Positions 45,794 through 57,200 of a DNA stretch of 64,000 nt are shown piece after piece (position 1 is the first letter of the stretch; each line of letters opens with the position of its first letter). The position numbers and the translations under genes are program-made. Where the stretch lies: positions 4,548,501 to 4,612,500 of the forward strand of contig BRKX01000006.1 in the NCBI GenBank assembly GCA_026008535.1, given 5' to 3'. Origin of the DNA: Perilla frutescens (Eukaryota > Streptophyta > Magnoliopsida > Lamiales > Lamiaceae). The notes below the pieces were generated by a model. It was not told where the DNA came from, did not search any database, and saw only the letters and a program-made list of their open reading frames with translations.

Positions 45794-46804
45794 AAGGGTT
45801 AATTGATTTAAATATCATGAACTATACACGAATTCTAATTTTTAACATGAGCTTTAAAATGTTATACGTACAACATAAAAAAAACTTACATTTTTGCATT
45901 TATAACATCATTTTAAATTTCGCTCAATTAAAATTGACGTAACACTTATGTGTACAAGTGTGAAGTTATGATTTCTGAACTTTCCTTATATTTTTTTATT
46001 TTTCTTTTCCCTATTTTTTTTTATAAATTGCTCAGATGTAGTGTAAACTCACTAGATCTTGTATAAAAATTATATCTTGATGTATTTTAAGTATGAAATG
46101 GGAGAGGATCTGGAATAGGAAAAGAAGGAAGGTAAGAAGAAGAAATTTAAGGGAGAAATTTATGTTAAACTTTTTTCTTGCCGCATAATTCGAACAAACT
46201 GGCTATATAAGCCTTACAAGTGGGGACTGCATAAGAGTTCCTTTAGGGAAACATATAAAAGTCAAAAACTGCCTTTAGTAATAAATAGGCACAAGACACT
46301 AATAACAACAACTAGATCTGAGAGCAAAATTAAATATTTCACACTATTAGCCCATTTTCCTTGATTTGCCCCGAATCTCTCCATTTGACTTCTGAAACAC
46401 TCGACTCATCTCTCCTAATTGAATTCCTTCGATCCCCAAATTAATTTGCCCTAAAGATTGTACCTTTGCCTCCAACTCTATTTCTTCTGCTGTTCCCAAC
46501 CTTAATCCATCAGCTCCCATCTTGATTGCCCGATGAATTGTTCCCTCTTCGTCGAGCTCCTTCTTGTGCATGACAGTGATGTGCATGCATTCACCTCCAA
46601 ATTCGTCTCTTCAATCTTTATTTAAAAAATGTTCAATCGATTAAGTATTTCGTATCATTTTTGTGCTTGTAATTGCACTCAATTTTGAACTGATGTTGTA
46701 ATTACAAAAAAATGTAAGTTCGTGCTGTGGATGCAATATTTTGAAGTTCGTGTTAAAAGTCAAAAATCATGTATAGTTCATGATATTTAAACCAATTAAC
46801 CCTT
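45794..46804. mobile_element. 1.0 kb TIR element nested in the Stowaway MITE
   Basis: TIRs of about 115 bp: aagggttaattgatttaaat, then atcatgaactatacacg, on the left, and the inverse on the right end (aagggttaattggtttaaat, then atcatgaactatacatg when reverse-complemented). Flanked by a 5-bp direct repeat aatta (45,789-45,793 and 46,805-46,809). It carries a 79-codon open frame on the minus strand. Superfamily not determined. Confidence 0.8.
46347..46586 (-). CDS. small ORF inside the nested TIR element (79 aa, unidentified)
   Basis: Starts MHITVMHKKELDEEG, Gly/Glu/Ile-rich, hydrophilic, no domain recognised. Possibly a captured host fragment or a chance frame; composition is less AT-rich than the TIRs around it. 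Confidence 0.25.
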   Translation of the reverse strand: MHITVMHKKELDEEGTIHRAIKMGADGLRLGTAEEIELEAKVQSLGQINLGIEGIQLGEMSRVFQKSNGEIRGKSRKMG

Positions 46805-46980
46805 AATTAAATTACCTAACACTCTTGTGTGAATATATTAAATGAGTTAAAAATATAGATGTTTGAATGCATTAAATAAGGGTAAATGTGAGAAAATGTG
46901 AAATTTATGTCTCGAATTTGTAAAATGATAATTTTTGTGAAACAAAATTAAAATACTAGAATGACGTTTATTCAAAAACG

Positions 46981-47638
46981 AAAAGAATATATACTTGTAA
47001 ATTTTGAAGTACTCTACACACACATTTAATTTATAATTAATAAGAGATATTTATGAAAATATAGGCTAAACGAAATATAAAAGAGATATATATAAAAACA
47101 TAAATACTAATGGTGACTTAATTCTAATTTATTTTACTATAAACAAAATATACAGAGGTAACTAATTTTTGAATTTCCCCTATAGTTTGCCGTCTAACCA
47201 AGACATTTAATATTAAAAGAGAATAATTTGCTATACAAACATTTTGAGTTTGATATGTTGGATATAAATTGTCCGAGCGTGTGCGTGTGTGTGTTTCTAC
47301 TAAAGGGTAAAATGTGTGTGTGACTTATAATTAATTTTGCAAACTCTAAGGTTACTAGTATTTTGAGTTTGGCGTGTTGGATATAAATTACATGTACGTA
47401 TGTGTTTCTACTAAAAAAAAGTTATCATACAAATTATCAGTTGGGTTAAAACAACATCGATTCAATTGGTTATGTGAAAACGACACAATTTCAATTAGTT
47501 GAAAATGTAAATAATATTACAGTTACACAAGTTGTTGAATTTATATTATTGGAAGTACATTTTTTAAATCGTGTGAAAAATTAAAATTAGTGCAAAGTTT
47601 GTTTAGCTACCAATAAATTTACTTGCACAACAAAATAA
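46981..47638. other. AT-rich intergenic DNA
   Basis: Contains a loose duplication (ttttgagtttg(a/g)(t/c)(a/g)tgttggatataaatt at about 47,242 and 47,362) with nearby (gt)n. No gene seen. Confidence 0.5.
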
Positions 47639-47640
47639 TA

Positions 47641-47984
47641 CTCCCCCCCATTTCTATATAAGTATCTTCCTGGATGAATGCACATAAATTTATAAAATAA
47701 TTAAATTATCTAATATACCCCTATTTAATTTATCAAATCAAATTAATTGCATTGTATCATTTAATGACAATTTATGTACATGTCTACATTGAATCTATAG
47801 AGCTTTGGAACTACAATTTTCTCTCACTAATTAATGGATGATGGGATAGAATTGACTACACTAAATACACTAAATAAGAACAAATTGGAGAAAATAGTGA
47901 AAATTTTATCATGATTATGTAGAATGATAATTTTTTCTAAAATAAAAAAAAAGTCAAAAAAATACTTATATAAAACGGAGGGAG
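47641..47984. mobile_element. Stowaway MITE (intact ends)
   Basis: ctcccccccatttctatataag ... cttatataaaacggagggag flanked by TA on both sides. 344 bp, AT-rich, non-coding, with the characteristic inverted CTCCCTCCGT termini. Confidence 0.85.
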
Positions 47985-48282
47985 TAATAAATAAAAGATA
48001 AATATATTAAGATATATTGAACAAATCACATTAGCATACCATTGTTAATATTAAACAGAGGTGGAAGCATTCCGACATGAAACTCTCGATTGTCTCACAC
48101 AACCTTGTCATCAGTTAAATGATCAAGTACCATTGATATAAGATATATTTTATCATATCATTTAAGAACAATGTGTTGTATTTATGTTTTATATCTTTTC
48201 ATTTTATTAAATATATTATGTTAGCAATATAATATAGTTATTTATATTTTTCTTCAACATAATGAATAGAATATATTGTATA

Positions 48283-48522
48283 TAGAGTTAGAGTTTTTTT
48301 AAGTACAATACCTTAGGCTGATTTGGAAAAAAGAATAAATTTATTGCGGGCCGAAATTTAATGACATTAACATTTAAGTATTGCGTCCGTAGGCCAATTT
48401 TCAGCCCGAACGGGCTACGGACGCAATACTTAAATGTTAATGTCCTTAAATTTCGGCCCGCAATAAATTTGTCCTCTTTTCCAAATCGACCTAAGTTGTG
48501 GTCCTTAAAAAAACTCTAACTC

Positions 48523-48524
<2 letters not shown>
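48283..48524. repeat. near-perfect inverted repeat (~110 bp arms, 22-nt loop)
   Basis: Left arm 48,283-48,392 and right arm 48,415-48,524. Arm landmarks: tagagttagag, taaatttattgcgggccgaa, acattaacatttaagtattg, cgtccgtag, each reversed on the other side. Mismatches are few. Transcription from either side would give a long hairpin RNA; a foldback MITE is the conservative label. Confidence 0.9.

Positions 48525-48567
<43 letters not shown>
48525..48567. repeat. (TA)n microsatellite
   Basis: About 20 TA units immediately after the inverted repeat. Confidence 0.95.
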
Positions 48568-48569
<2 letters not shown>

Positions 48570-48985
48570 TTTTATATATTTCCATTTTATTAAATATATT
48601 ATGTTAGCAATATAATATAGTTAGTTATATTTTTCTTCAGCATAATGAATAGAAATATATATATATATATGCATATATTAACGTAATTGTTTTTAGATTG
48701 ATAAAAAACATTTGTAATGCGTAATTTCAAGGTTTTTTTTTGTGTAGGCAATTTGATATTTTTTTATAAATTGATACGGAATTTGCAATTATAAATTTAA
48801 ATTAATGATTGTTATTGTTGATATTATTGTTTATTAAAAGATAAAATGATTAAGTGTTTGATTAAATAAAATTAATATTAATTAATTAATATCATCAAGT
48901 TATGTAAAAATACATAAACAAAAAAATGAAAATATAAAAGTTAAGTTAATTAAGCATAATAGTATATGATATAAAAGAGAACTTC

Positions 48986-49001
48986 ACACACACACACACA
49001 C

Positions 49002-49036
<35 letters not shown>
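48986..49036. repeat. compound (CA)n-(TA)n microsatellite
   Basis: About ten CA units followed by about 17 TA units. Confidence 0.95.
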
Positions 49037-49042
<6 letters not shown>

Positions 49043-49705
49043 CAAGTGACATATCTTCATATTGTTGTGATTTATATCTTGAAAAAATCAACCAATTCAC
49101 ATATCTACAGTATATGTGTGTTTGTGCGTGTGAAACAGTGAAAATTACTCAAGCAATTAATGAGGATTCGGAACTGGTGGATTGCACGAATCTTGGTTAG
49201 TTTTCGAAGAATTGTAAGTGTTGTGTGTGAATTAAAATGATTGGTAATTGATTTGCTTAGGCAATTAATGAACACAACAAATTATCCATGGTCCAACTAT
49301 TACAAAAATTAAAAATAAATAAAATTAAGTTTGTTACAAATAAAAAATTACACTTTGCTAAAAGACACAAATTCTATTCTCCCTACAAAAAACAAATTGG
49401 AATTGGATTGGAAGACTATTTCCCAATACTCAACACATAATTAATAATGGTGATAATTAAATAGAATCAATGACCAATATAAATATTTTGGGCTAACACA
49501 ACCGCCTAGGAGTTTTAGCCTTTTATATAACAAGAATTATTTCAAAAAAATTATTTAACATGAGTCCAATCAGCTCCGAAACATGAAATAATGAAAGAAT
49601 TGTATAGAAAATAAATAAATAATGTAAATGAAATATACACAAATATTAGTTCTTAATCACTAGCTATATCATGAGTCATGACTACCAATTAAGTACGAGA
49701 CTTAA
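49037..49705. other. intergenic / 3' flank of the PIP-like gene
   Basis: No gene seen. A repeated phrase (caagcaattaatgagga / taggcaattaatgaaca) appears at 49,150 and 49,258. The gene's 3'UTR should lie in the upper part. Confidence 0.45.
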
Positions 49706-49927
49706 TTAATGGCCTGGTCCTCTGGGGCTAGGTCCCGATGCAAGCTGCTGAAGCCAAAACGACATCGTCTCCTTTGCATTCACGTACATTTGCGGAAAAT
49801 TGAGTTGGTTCGACTGTGAGAGATCTTCCGACAGTAGTACTCTTGCTGCATTTACTTGTACTTTGCTCATACATACAATATAAATTACAAACATGATCAA
49901 TAAAGCGCTCATTTTCTTGGAATTCAT
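49706..49927 (-). CDS. PIP/PIPL-type secreted signalling-peptide precursor, 73 aa
   Basis: Single-exon frame with ATG at 49,927 and TAA stop at 49,706. Layout is that of a plant peptide prohormone: basic start, hydrophobic signal segment (about residues 7-22, LLIMFVIYIVCMSKVQVNA with likely cleavage near NA|AR), a variable spacer, and a C-terminal conserved box LASGPSPRGPGH at the very end. SGPSxxGxGH is the hallmark of PAMP-induced secreted peptides and PIP-like peptides, whose mature form is recognised by the receptor kinase RLK7 in Arabidopsis (family knowledge). The prolines of the box are candidates for hydroxylation. The gene is intact, isolated between MITE-rich DNA and the satellite array. 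The exact paralogue cannot be told. Confidence 0.88.
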   Translation of the reverse strand: MNSKKMSALLIMFVIYIVCMSKVQVNAARVLLSEDLSQSNQLNFPQMYVNAKETMSFWLQQLASGPSPRGPGH

Positions 49928-50053
49928 CTTAACCAGCTTAAGAAAAATATCGAAATTTGGAAGTAGGTCGATGATATTTGGAGAGAAGTAGTAGTTAAAT
50001 TAAAAGAATTCGAGATTTGAGTTGAGAATGGAGAAATATGGTTGGATCGTGTT

Positions 50054-50063
50054 GTATTTATAG
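50054..50063 (-). promoter_or_regulatory. TATA box of the PIP-like gene
   Basis: Minus strand CTATAAATAC lies 127 bp upstream of the start codon, a normal plant TATA-to-ATG distance (transcription start expected near 50,025). Confidence 0.65.
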
Positions 50064-50120
50064 TAGTGCATGCAACGCTCTAATTGAATTGAAGCATTAA
50101 CAAATTTCTTAGTTTTCGTG

Positions 50121-50380
50121 TTGACCAAGGCCATGTATGATGTGTTGGAAGATGTCATATATATGAAACTGAATGTGTCAATGGTCCTCACATTTTTATT
50201 TTTATTTTTATTTTTAATTAATATATTGGATGTCCAAATATGACCTCGGTGCTTACACACATATTGTGTATATGATTAATTTGGTCATCTTTCTTTGGTG
50301 TTGAGTTTGAAAAGGGTAATTTCGTAAATTCAGATGTGGAAAAGTCATGGCCGTCTAATGTTAGAAAATTTGACTTGACT
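50121..50380. promoter_or_regulatory. W-box cluster upstream of the PIP-like gene
   Basis: ttgacc at 50,121-50,126 and overlapping ttgact/ttgact at 50,370-50,380 match the WRKY-binding W-box TTGAC(C/T). They lie about 190-450 bp upstream of the start. Induction by immune signals is the known behaviour of several family members; regulation of this copy is inference. Confidence 0.4.
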
Positions 50381-50399
50381 CATTAATTTAGTTTCTTTT

Positions 50400-51246
50400 A
50401 ATGTATCATTACCTGGTTGTTGCACTACCCAGTGCTGAAATTGCCTGTTTGTTCCATTTTCTAGCTAGCCTATCTTCCAAATATAAATTATTTTTATTCA
50501 ATATATTTTAAAAATTTAAAAACTGAGTAAGAATTAAAAAATGGTAAATTCAGTATAGCTTCACTGTGTTTATTTTAATTTAGATTGTACAGCGATTCTT
50601 CCTATTAATGAAATATTGTCTCTAATCTTGTAAGAAAATAAGTGACATATAATTAATATTAATTACAAGTCAAAATAGATCACTAGTATTTTTCTACGAA
50701 GTGAAGGAATTAGTCAACATTTCAAGCTTTTTACCGAGAAAAATTCAGAGGTGGAGGCTTAAAATTATACGAGAGTAAGGAGAGTAGTGATGTGAACATG
50801 AATTATATGATTATAATTAATTGACAATAAGTTTCTTTAAGTTGAATATTAAGTCAGAAATGAGAAAATTCAAGAAACCCATGAAAAGTAGTAGGCATGG
50901 ACATAGTTCCGTATTTTACACCAATTAATCCCAAATTCATTTTAGTTTGAAAGGAAATTCTAAATATAGCATTAGTCTTATCCTTAATTCTCAATACTAA
51001 TTACAATCTATCATAGCTACTATCGTAAACCTTATTTAATAAACACATGTTACAGTTCTTAACTTTTTATTGAATGCTCGAAAAAAAAAGGATCCACACT
51101 TATTTAATAAACATAAGTTGAGTTTTTATTGAATGTAAGAAAAAATAAAATAAGTTGTGAAAGTTGAATTCCAACATTCCGAGAACTAAAACTAGCGAAT
51201 GATGCGAAATTGAATCCACGGTTTTATGTTTTGATAGTCCCTTTTT
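50400..51246. other. intergenic, no gene seen
   Basis: AT-rich with no recognised element ends. A duplicated phrase (cttatttaataaacata/cttatttaataaacaca) occurs at 51,027 and 51,098. Confidence 0.5.
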
Positions 51247-51275
51247 TTAGTTATATAAAAGGGGTGGGGCTATAG
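51247..51275 (+). repeat. TIR-like word at the left edge of the satellite
   Basis: tagttatataaaaggggtgg, then ggctatag, directly precedes the first unit. A close variant abuts the right edge (62,843-62,871), and an inverted variant lies at 63,746-63,776. Confidence 0.5.
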
Positions 51276-51289
51276 CTATACAAGGCTAC

Positions 51290-54200
51290 TAAAGAAATTT
51301 AAAATCATTATTATGTAAAATCTAGATCCTCTTTTCTCTCTCCTCTCTCCTCTCTCTTTCCATTTATTATTGGTAATGTGGTCGGCCACAATATAGTCAT
51401 TAGAAGAACTCTTTAGTTACAATAAGTCTGTTCAGCTACAATGTAGCCAACCACACAAAGATACTAAAATAATTTTGAATCATTATTATATAAGATCTAG
51501 ACCCTCTTTTCTCTCCCCTCTCTCCTCCCATTTATTATTGGTAATGTGGTCGGCCGCAATGTAGCCATTTAGAAACATTCTTTAGTTACAATAAGACTGT
51601 TCAGCTACAATGTAGCCAGCCTCACAAGGGTACTAAAATAATTTAGAATCATTATTATGCAAGATCTAGACCATCTTTTCTCTCTCATCTCTCCTCCCAT
51701 TTATTATTGGTAATGAGGTCGAAGTCTATCCAGCTATAATGTAGCCAGCCACACAAGGGTACTAAAGTAATTTAGAATCAATATTATGTAAGATCTAGAC
51801 CCTCTTTACTCTCTCCTCTCTCCTCCCATTTATTATTGGTAATGTGGTCGGCCACAATGTAGCCATTTAGAAGCACTATTTAGTTACAATAAGTCTGTTC
51901 AACTACAATGTAGTCAGCCACACAAGGGTACTAAAGTAATTTAGAATCATTATTATGTAAGATCTAGACCCTCTTTTCTCTCTCCTCTCCCCTCTCTCCT
52001 CTCTCCTCCCATTTATTATTATTAATGTGGTCGGCCACAATGTAGCCACTTAAAAGCACTCTTTAGTTACAATAAGTCTGTTCAGCTACAATGTATCCTG
52101 CCACACAAGGGTACTAAAGTAATTTAGAATCATTATTATGTAAGATCTAGACCCTGTTTTCTCTCTCCTCTCTCCTCCTATTTATTATTGGTAATGTGGT
52201 CGGCCACAATGTAACCACTTAGAAGCACTCTTTAGTTACAATAAGTCTGTTCATCTACAATATAGCCAGCCACACAAGGGTACTAAAGTAATTTAGAATC
52301 ATTATTATATAAGATCTACACCCATTTTCTCTCTCCTTTCTCCTCTCTCCTCCCATTTATTATTGGTAATGCGGTCGGCCACAATGTAGCCATATAGAAA
52401 CACTTTTTAGTTACAATAAGTCTGTTCAGCTACAATGTAGCCAGCGACACAAGGGTACTAAAATAATTTAGAATCATTATTATGTAAGATCTGGACACTC
52501 TTTTCTCTCCCCTCTCTCCTCCCATTTATTATTGGTAATGTGGTCGGCCACAAGTAGCCATTTAGAAGCACTATTTAGTTACAATAAGCCTATTCAGCTA
52601 CAATATACTCAGCCACACAAGGGTACTAAAGTAATTTAAAATCATTATTATGTAAGATCTAGACCCTCTTTTCTCTCTTCTCTCTCCTCTCTCCTCTCCC
52701 CTGCCATTTATTATTGGTAATGTGGTCGGCCACAATGTAGCCATTTAGAAGCACTCTTTAGTTACAATAAGTCTGTTCAGCTACAATGTAGCCAGCCACA
52801 CAGGGGTATTAAAGTAATTTAGAATCATTATTATGTAAGATCTAGATCCCCTCTTTTCTCTCTCCTCTCTCCTCCCATTTATTATTGGTAATGTGGTCGG
52901 CCACAATGTAGCCATTTAGAAGCAATTTTTAGTTACAATAAGTTTGTTCATCTATAATGTAGCAAGCCATACAAGGGTACTAAAGTAATTTAAAATCATT
53001 ATTATGTAAGATCTAGACCCTCTTTTCTCTCTCCTCTCTCCTCCCATTTATTATTGGTAATGTGGTCGGCCATAATGTAGCCATTTAGAAGCACTCTTTA
53101 GTTACAATAAGTCTATTCAGCTACAATACAGCCAGCCACAAAAGGGTACTAAAGTAATTTAGAATCATTATTATGTAAGATCTATATCCTCTTTTCTCTC
53201 TCTCCTCTCTCCTTCAATTTATTATTGGTAATGTGGTAGGCCACAATGTAACCATTTAGAAGCACTATTTAGTTACAATAAGTTTGTTCAGCTACAATGT
53301 AGTCAGCCACACAAGGGTACTAAAGTAATTTAGAATCAATATTATGTAAGATCTAGACCCTCTTTCCTCTCTCTTTTCTCTTCTCTCCTCTCTCCTCCCA
53401 TTTATTATTGGTAATGCGGTCGGCCACAATGTAGCCATTTAGAATCACTTTTTAGTTACAATAAGTCTGTTCAACTATAATGTAGGGAGCAACACAAGGG
53501 TACTAAAATAATTTAGAATCATTATTATGTAAGATCTAGACCCTCTTTTCTCTGTCCTCTCTCCTCTCTCATCCCATTTATTATTGGTAATGTGGTCGGC
53601 CACAATGTAACCATTTAGAAGCACTCTTTTGTTACAATAAGTATGTTCAGCTACAATATAGTCAGTCACACAAGGGTACTAAAGTAATTTAGAATCAATA
53701 TTATGTAATATCTAGATCCTCTTTTCTCTCTCCTCTCTCCTGTCTCCTCTCTCCTCTCATTTATTATTGGTAATGCAGTCGGCCACAATGTAGCCATTTA
53801 GAAGCACTTTTTAGTTACAATAAGTCTGTTCAACTACAATGTAGGGAGCAACACAAGGGTACTAAAATAATTTAGAATCATTATTATGTAACATCTAGAC
53901 CATCTTTTCTCTGTTCTCTCTCCTCTCTCCTCCCATTTATTATTGGTAATGTGGTCGGCCACAATGTAATCATTTAGAAGCACTCTTTAGTTACAATAAG
54001 TCTGTTCAGCTACAATATAGCCAGCCACACAAGGGTACTAAAGTAATTGAGAATCATTATTATATAAGATATACACCCATTTTCTCTCTCCTCTCTTCTC
54101 TCTCCTCTCTCCTCCCATTTATTATTGGTAATGCGGTCGGCCACAATGTAGCCATTTAGAAGCACTTTTTAGTTACAATAAGTCTATTCAGCTACAATGT

Positions 54201-57200
54201 AGCCAGTGACACAAGGGTACTAAAATAATTTAGAATAATTATTATGTAAGATCTAGACTCTCTTTTCTCTCCCCTCTCTCCTCCCATTTATTAATGGTAA
54301 TGTGGTCGGCCACAATGTAGCCATTTAAAAGCACTTTTTAGTTACAATAAGCCTGTTCAGCTACAATATACACAGCCACACAAGGGTACTAAAGTAATTT
54401 AGAATCATTATTATGTAAGATCTAGACCCTCTTTTCTCTCTTCTATCTCCTCTCTCATCTCTCCTGCCATTTATTATTGGTAATGTGGTCGACCACAATG
54501 TAGCCATTTAGAAGCACTCTTTAGTTACAATAAGTCTGTTCAGCTACAATGTAGCCAGCCACACAAGGGTATTAAAGTAATTTAGAATAATTATTATGTA
54601 AGATCTAGATCCCCTCTTTTCTCTCTCCTCTCTCCTCCCATTTATTATTGTTAATGTGGTCGACCACAATGTAGCCATTTAGAAGCACTTTTTAGTTACA
54701 ATAAGTGTTTTCATATATAATGTAGCAAGCCACACAAGGGTACTAAAGTAATTTAAAATCATTATTATATAAGATCTAGACCCTCATTTCTCTCTCCTCT
54801 TTCTTCCCATTTATAATTGGTATTGTGGTCGGCCATAATGTAGCCATTTAGAAGCACTCTTTAGTTACAATAAGTCTGTTCAACTACAATATAGCCAGCC
54901 ACAACAGGGTACTAAAGTAATTTAGAATCATTATTATGTAAGATCTAGAGCCTCTTTTCTCTCTCCTCTCTCCTCCCATTTATTATTGATAATGTGGTAG
55001 GTCACAATGTAACCATTTACAAGTACTATTTAGTTACAATAAGTCTGTTTAGCTACAATGTAGTGAGCCACACAAGGGTACTAAAGTAATTTAGAATCAT
55101 TATTATGTAAGATCTATACCCTCTTTTCTCTCTCCTCTCCCCTCTCTCCTCTCTCCTCCCATTTATTATTAGTAATGCGGTCGGCCACAATGTAGCCATT
55201 TAGAAGCACTTTTTAGTTACAATAAGTCTGTTCAGCTACAATGTAGTCAGCCACACAAGGGTACTGATATAATTTAGAATCAATATTATGTAAGATCTAG
55301 ACCCTCTTTTCTCTCTCCTCTCTCATCCCATTTATTATTGATAATGCGGTCGGCCACAAAGTTGCCATTTAGAATCACTTTTTAGTTACGATAAGTCTGT
55401 TCAACTTTAATGTACCCAGCAACACAAGGGTACTAAAGTAATTTAGAATCATTATTATGTAAGATCTAGACTCTCTTTTTTCTGTCCTCTCTCCTCTCTC
55501 CTCCTATTTATTATTGGTAATGTGGTTGGCCACAATGTAACCATTTAGAAGCACTTTTTAGTTACAATAAGTCTGTTCAACTACAATGTAGCCAACAACA
55601 CAAGGGTACTAATGTAATTTAGAATCATTATTATGTAAGATCTAGACCATCTTTTCTCTCTCCTCTCTCCTGTCTTCTCTCTCTCCTCCTATTTATTATT
55701 GGTAATGCGGTCGGCCACAATGTAGCCACTTAGAAGCACTTTTTAGTTACAATAAGTCTGTTCAACTACAATGTAGACAGTAGCACAAGGGTACTAAAGT
55801 AATTTAGAATCATTATTTTGTAAGATCTAAACCCTCTTTTCTCTCTCCTCTCTCCTTCCATTTATTATTAGTAATGAGGTCGGCCAAAATGTAGCCATTT
55901 AGAAGCATTCTTTAGTTACAATAAGTCTGTTCAGCTACAATGTAGCTAGACAGTAGCACAAGGGTACTAAAGTAATTTAGAATCATTATTTTGTAAGATC
56001 TAAACCCTCTTTTCTCTCTCCTCTCTCCTTCCATTTATTATTAGTAATGAGGTCGGCCACAATGTAGCCATTTAGAAGCATTCATTAGTTACAATAAGTC
56101 TGTTCAGCTACAATGTAGCTAGCCACACAAGGGTACTATATTAATTTAGAATCATTATTATATAAGATCTAGACCCTCTTTTCTATCTCCTCTCTCCTCC
56201 CATTTATTATTGGTAATGTGGTCGGCCACAATGTAGCCAGTTAGAAGCACTATTTAGTTACAATAAGTCTGTTCAGCTACAACGTAGTTAGCCACACAAG
56301 GGTATTAAAGTAATTTAGAATCATCATTATGTAAGATCTAGACTCTCTTTTCTCTCTCCTCTCTCCTCTCTCCTCCCATTTATTATTAGTAATGTAGTGG
56401 GCTACAATGTAACCAGTTAGAAGCACTCTTTAGTTACAATAAGTCTGTTCAGCAACAATGTAGTCAGCCACACAAGGGTACTAAATTAATTTAGAATCAT
56501 TATTATATAAGATCTAGACCCTCTTTTCTATCTCCTCTATCCTCCCATTTATTATTGGTAATGTGGTCGGCCACAATGTAGCCATTTAGAAACATTCTTT
56601 AGTTATAATAAGTTTGTTCAGCTACAATGTAGCCAGCAACACAAGGGTACTAAAGTAATTTAGAATCATTTTTATGGAAGATCTAGTCCCTCTTTTCTCT
56701 CTCATCTATCCTCTATCCTCTCTTCTTTCATTTATTAATAGTAATGTGGTCGGTCACAATGTAGCCATTTAGAAGCAATTTTTAGTTACAATAAGTCTGT
56801 TCAGCTACAATGTAGTTAGCCACACAAGGGTACTAAAGTAATTTAGAATCATCATTATGTAAGATCTAGACTCACTTTTGTCTCTTCTCTCTCCTCCCAT
56901 TTATTATTGGTAATGTGGTCGACCACAATTTAACCATTTAGAAGCACTCTTTAGTTACAATAAGTCTTTTCACCTACAATGTAGTCAGTCACACAAGGGT
57001 ACTAAAGTAATTCAGAATCATTATTATGTAAGATCACAATAAGTCATGTAGCCAGCCACACAAGGGTACTACCGTAATTTAGAATCATTATTATGTAAGT
57101 TGTAGACCCTCTTTTCTTTCTCCTCTCTCCTCCCATTTTTTATTGGTAATGTGGTCGGCCACAATGTAGCCACTTAGAAGCACTCTTTAGTTACAATAAG

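Larger units (their letters stand above)
45731..46980. mobile_element. Stowaway-like MITE split by a nested insertion
   Basis: Left piece tactccatctacttttgttt...gaatgcacacaaatt (45,731-45,793) and right piece aattaaattacctaacactc...aaaatgataatttttgtgaa (46,805-46,980) match, in order, the Stowaway MITE at 47,641-47,984. The material between (45,794-46,804) is a separate TIR element. Confidence 0.6.
48187..48660. repeat. ~90 bp direct repeats flanking an inverted repeat
   Basis: 48,187-48,276 and 48,570-48,660 share ttttattaaatatattatgt, tagcaatataatatagtta and cataatgaatagaa. Between them lies the hairpin 48,283-48,524 and a (TA)n tract. Confidence 0.85.
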
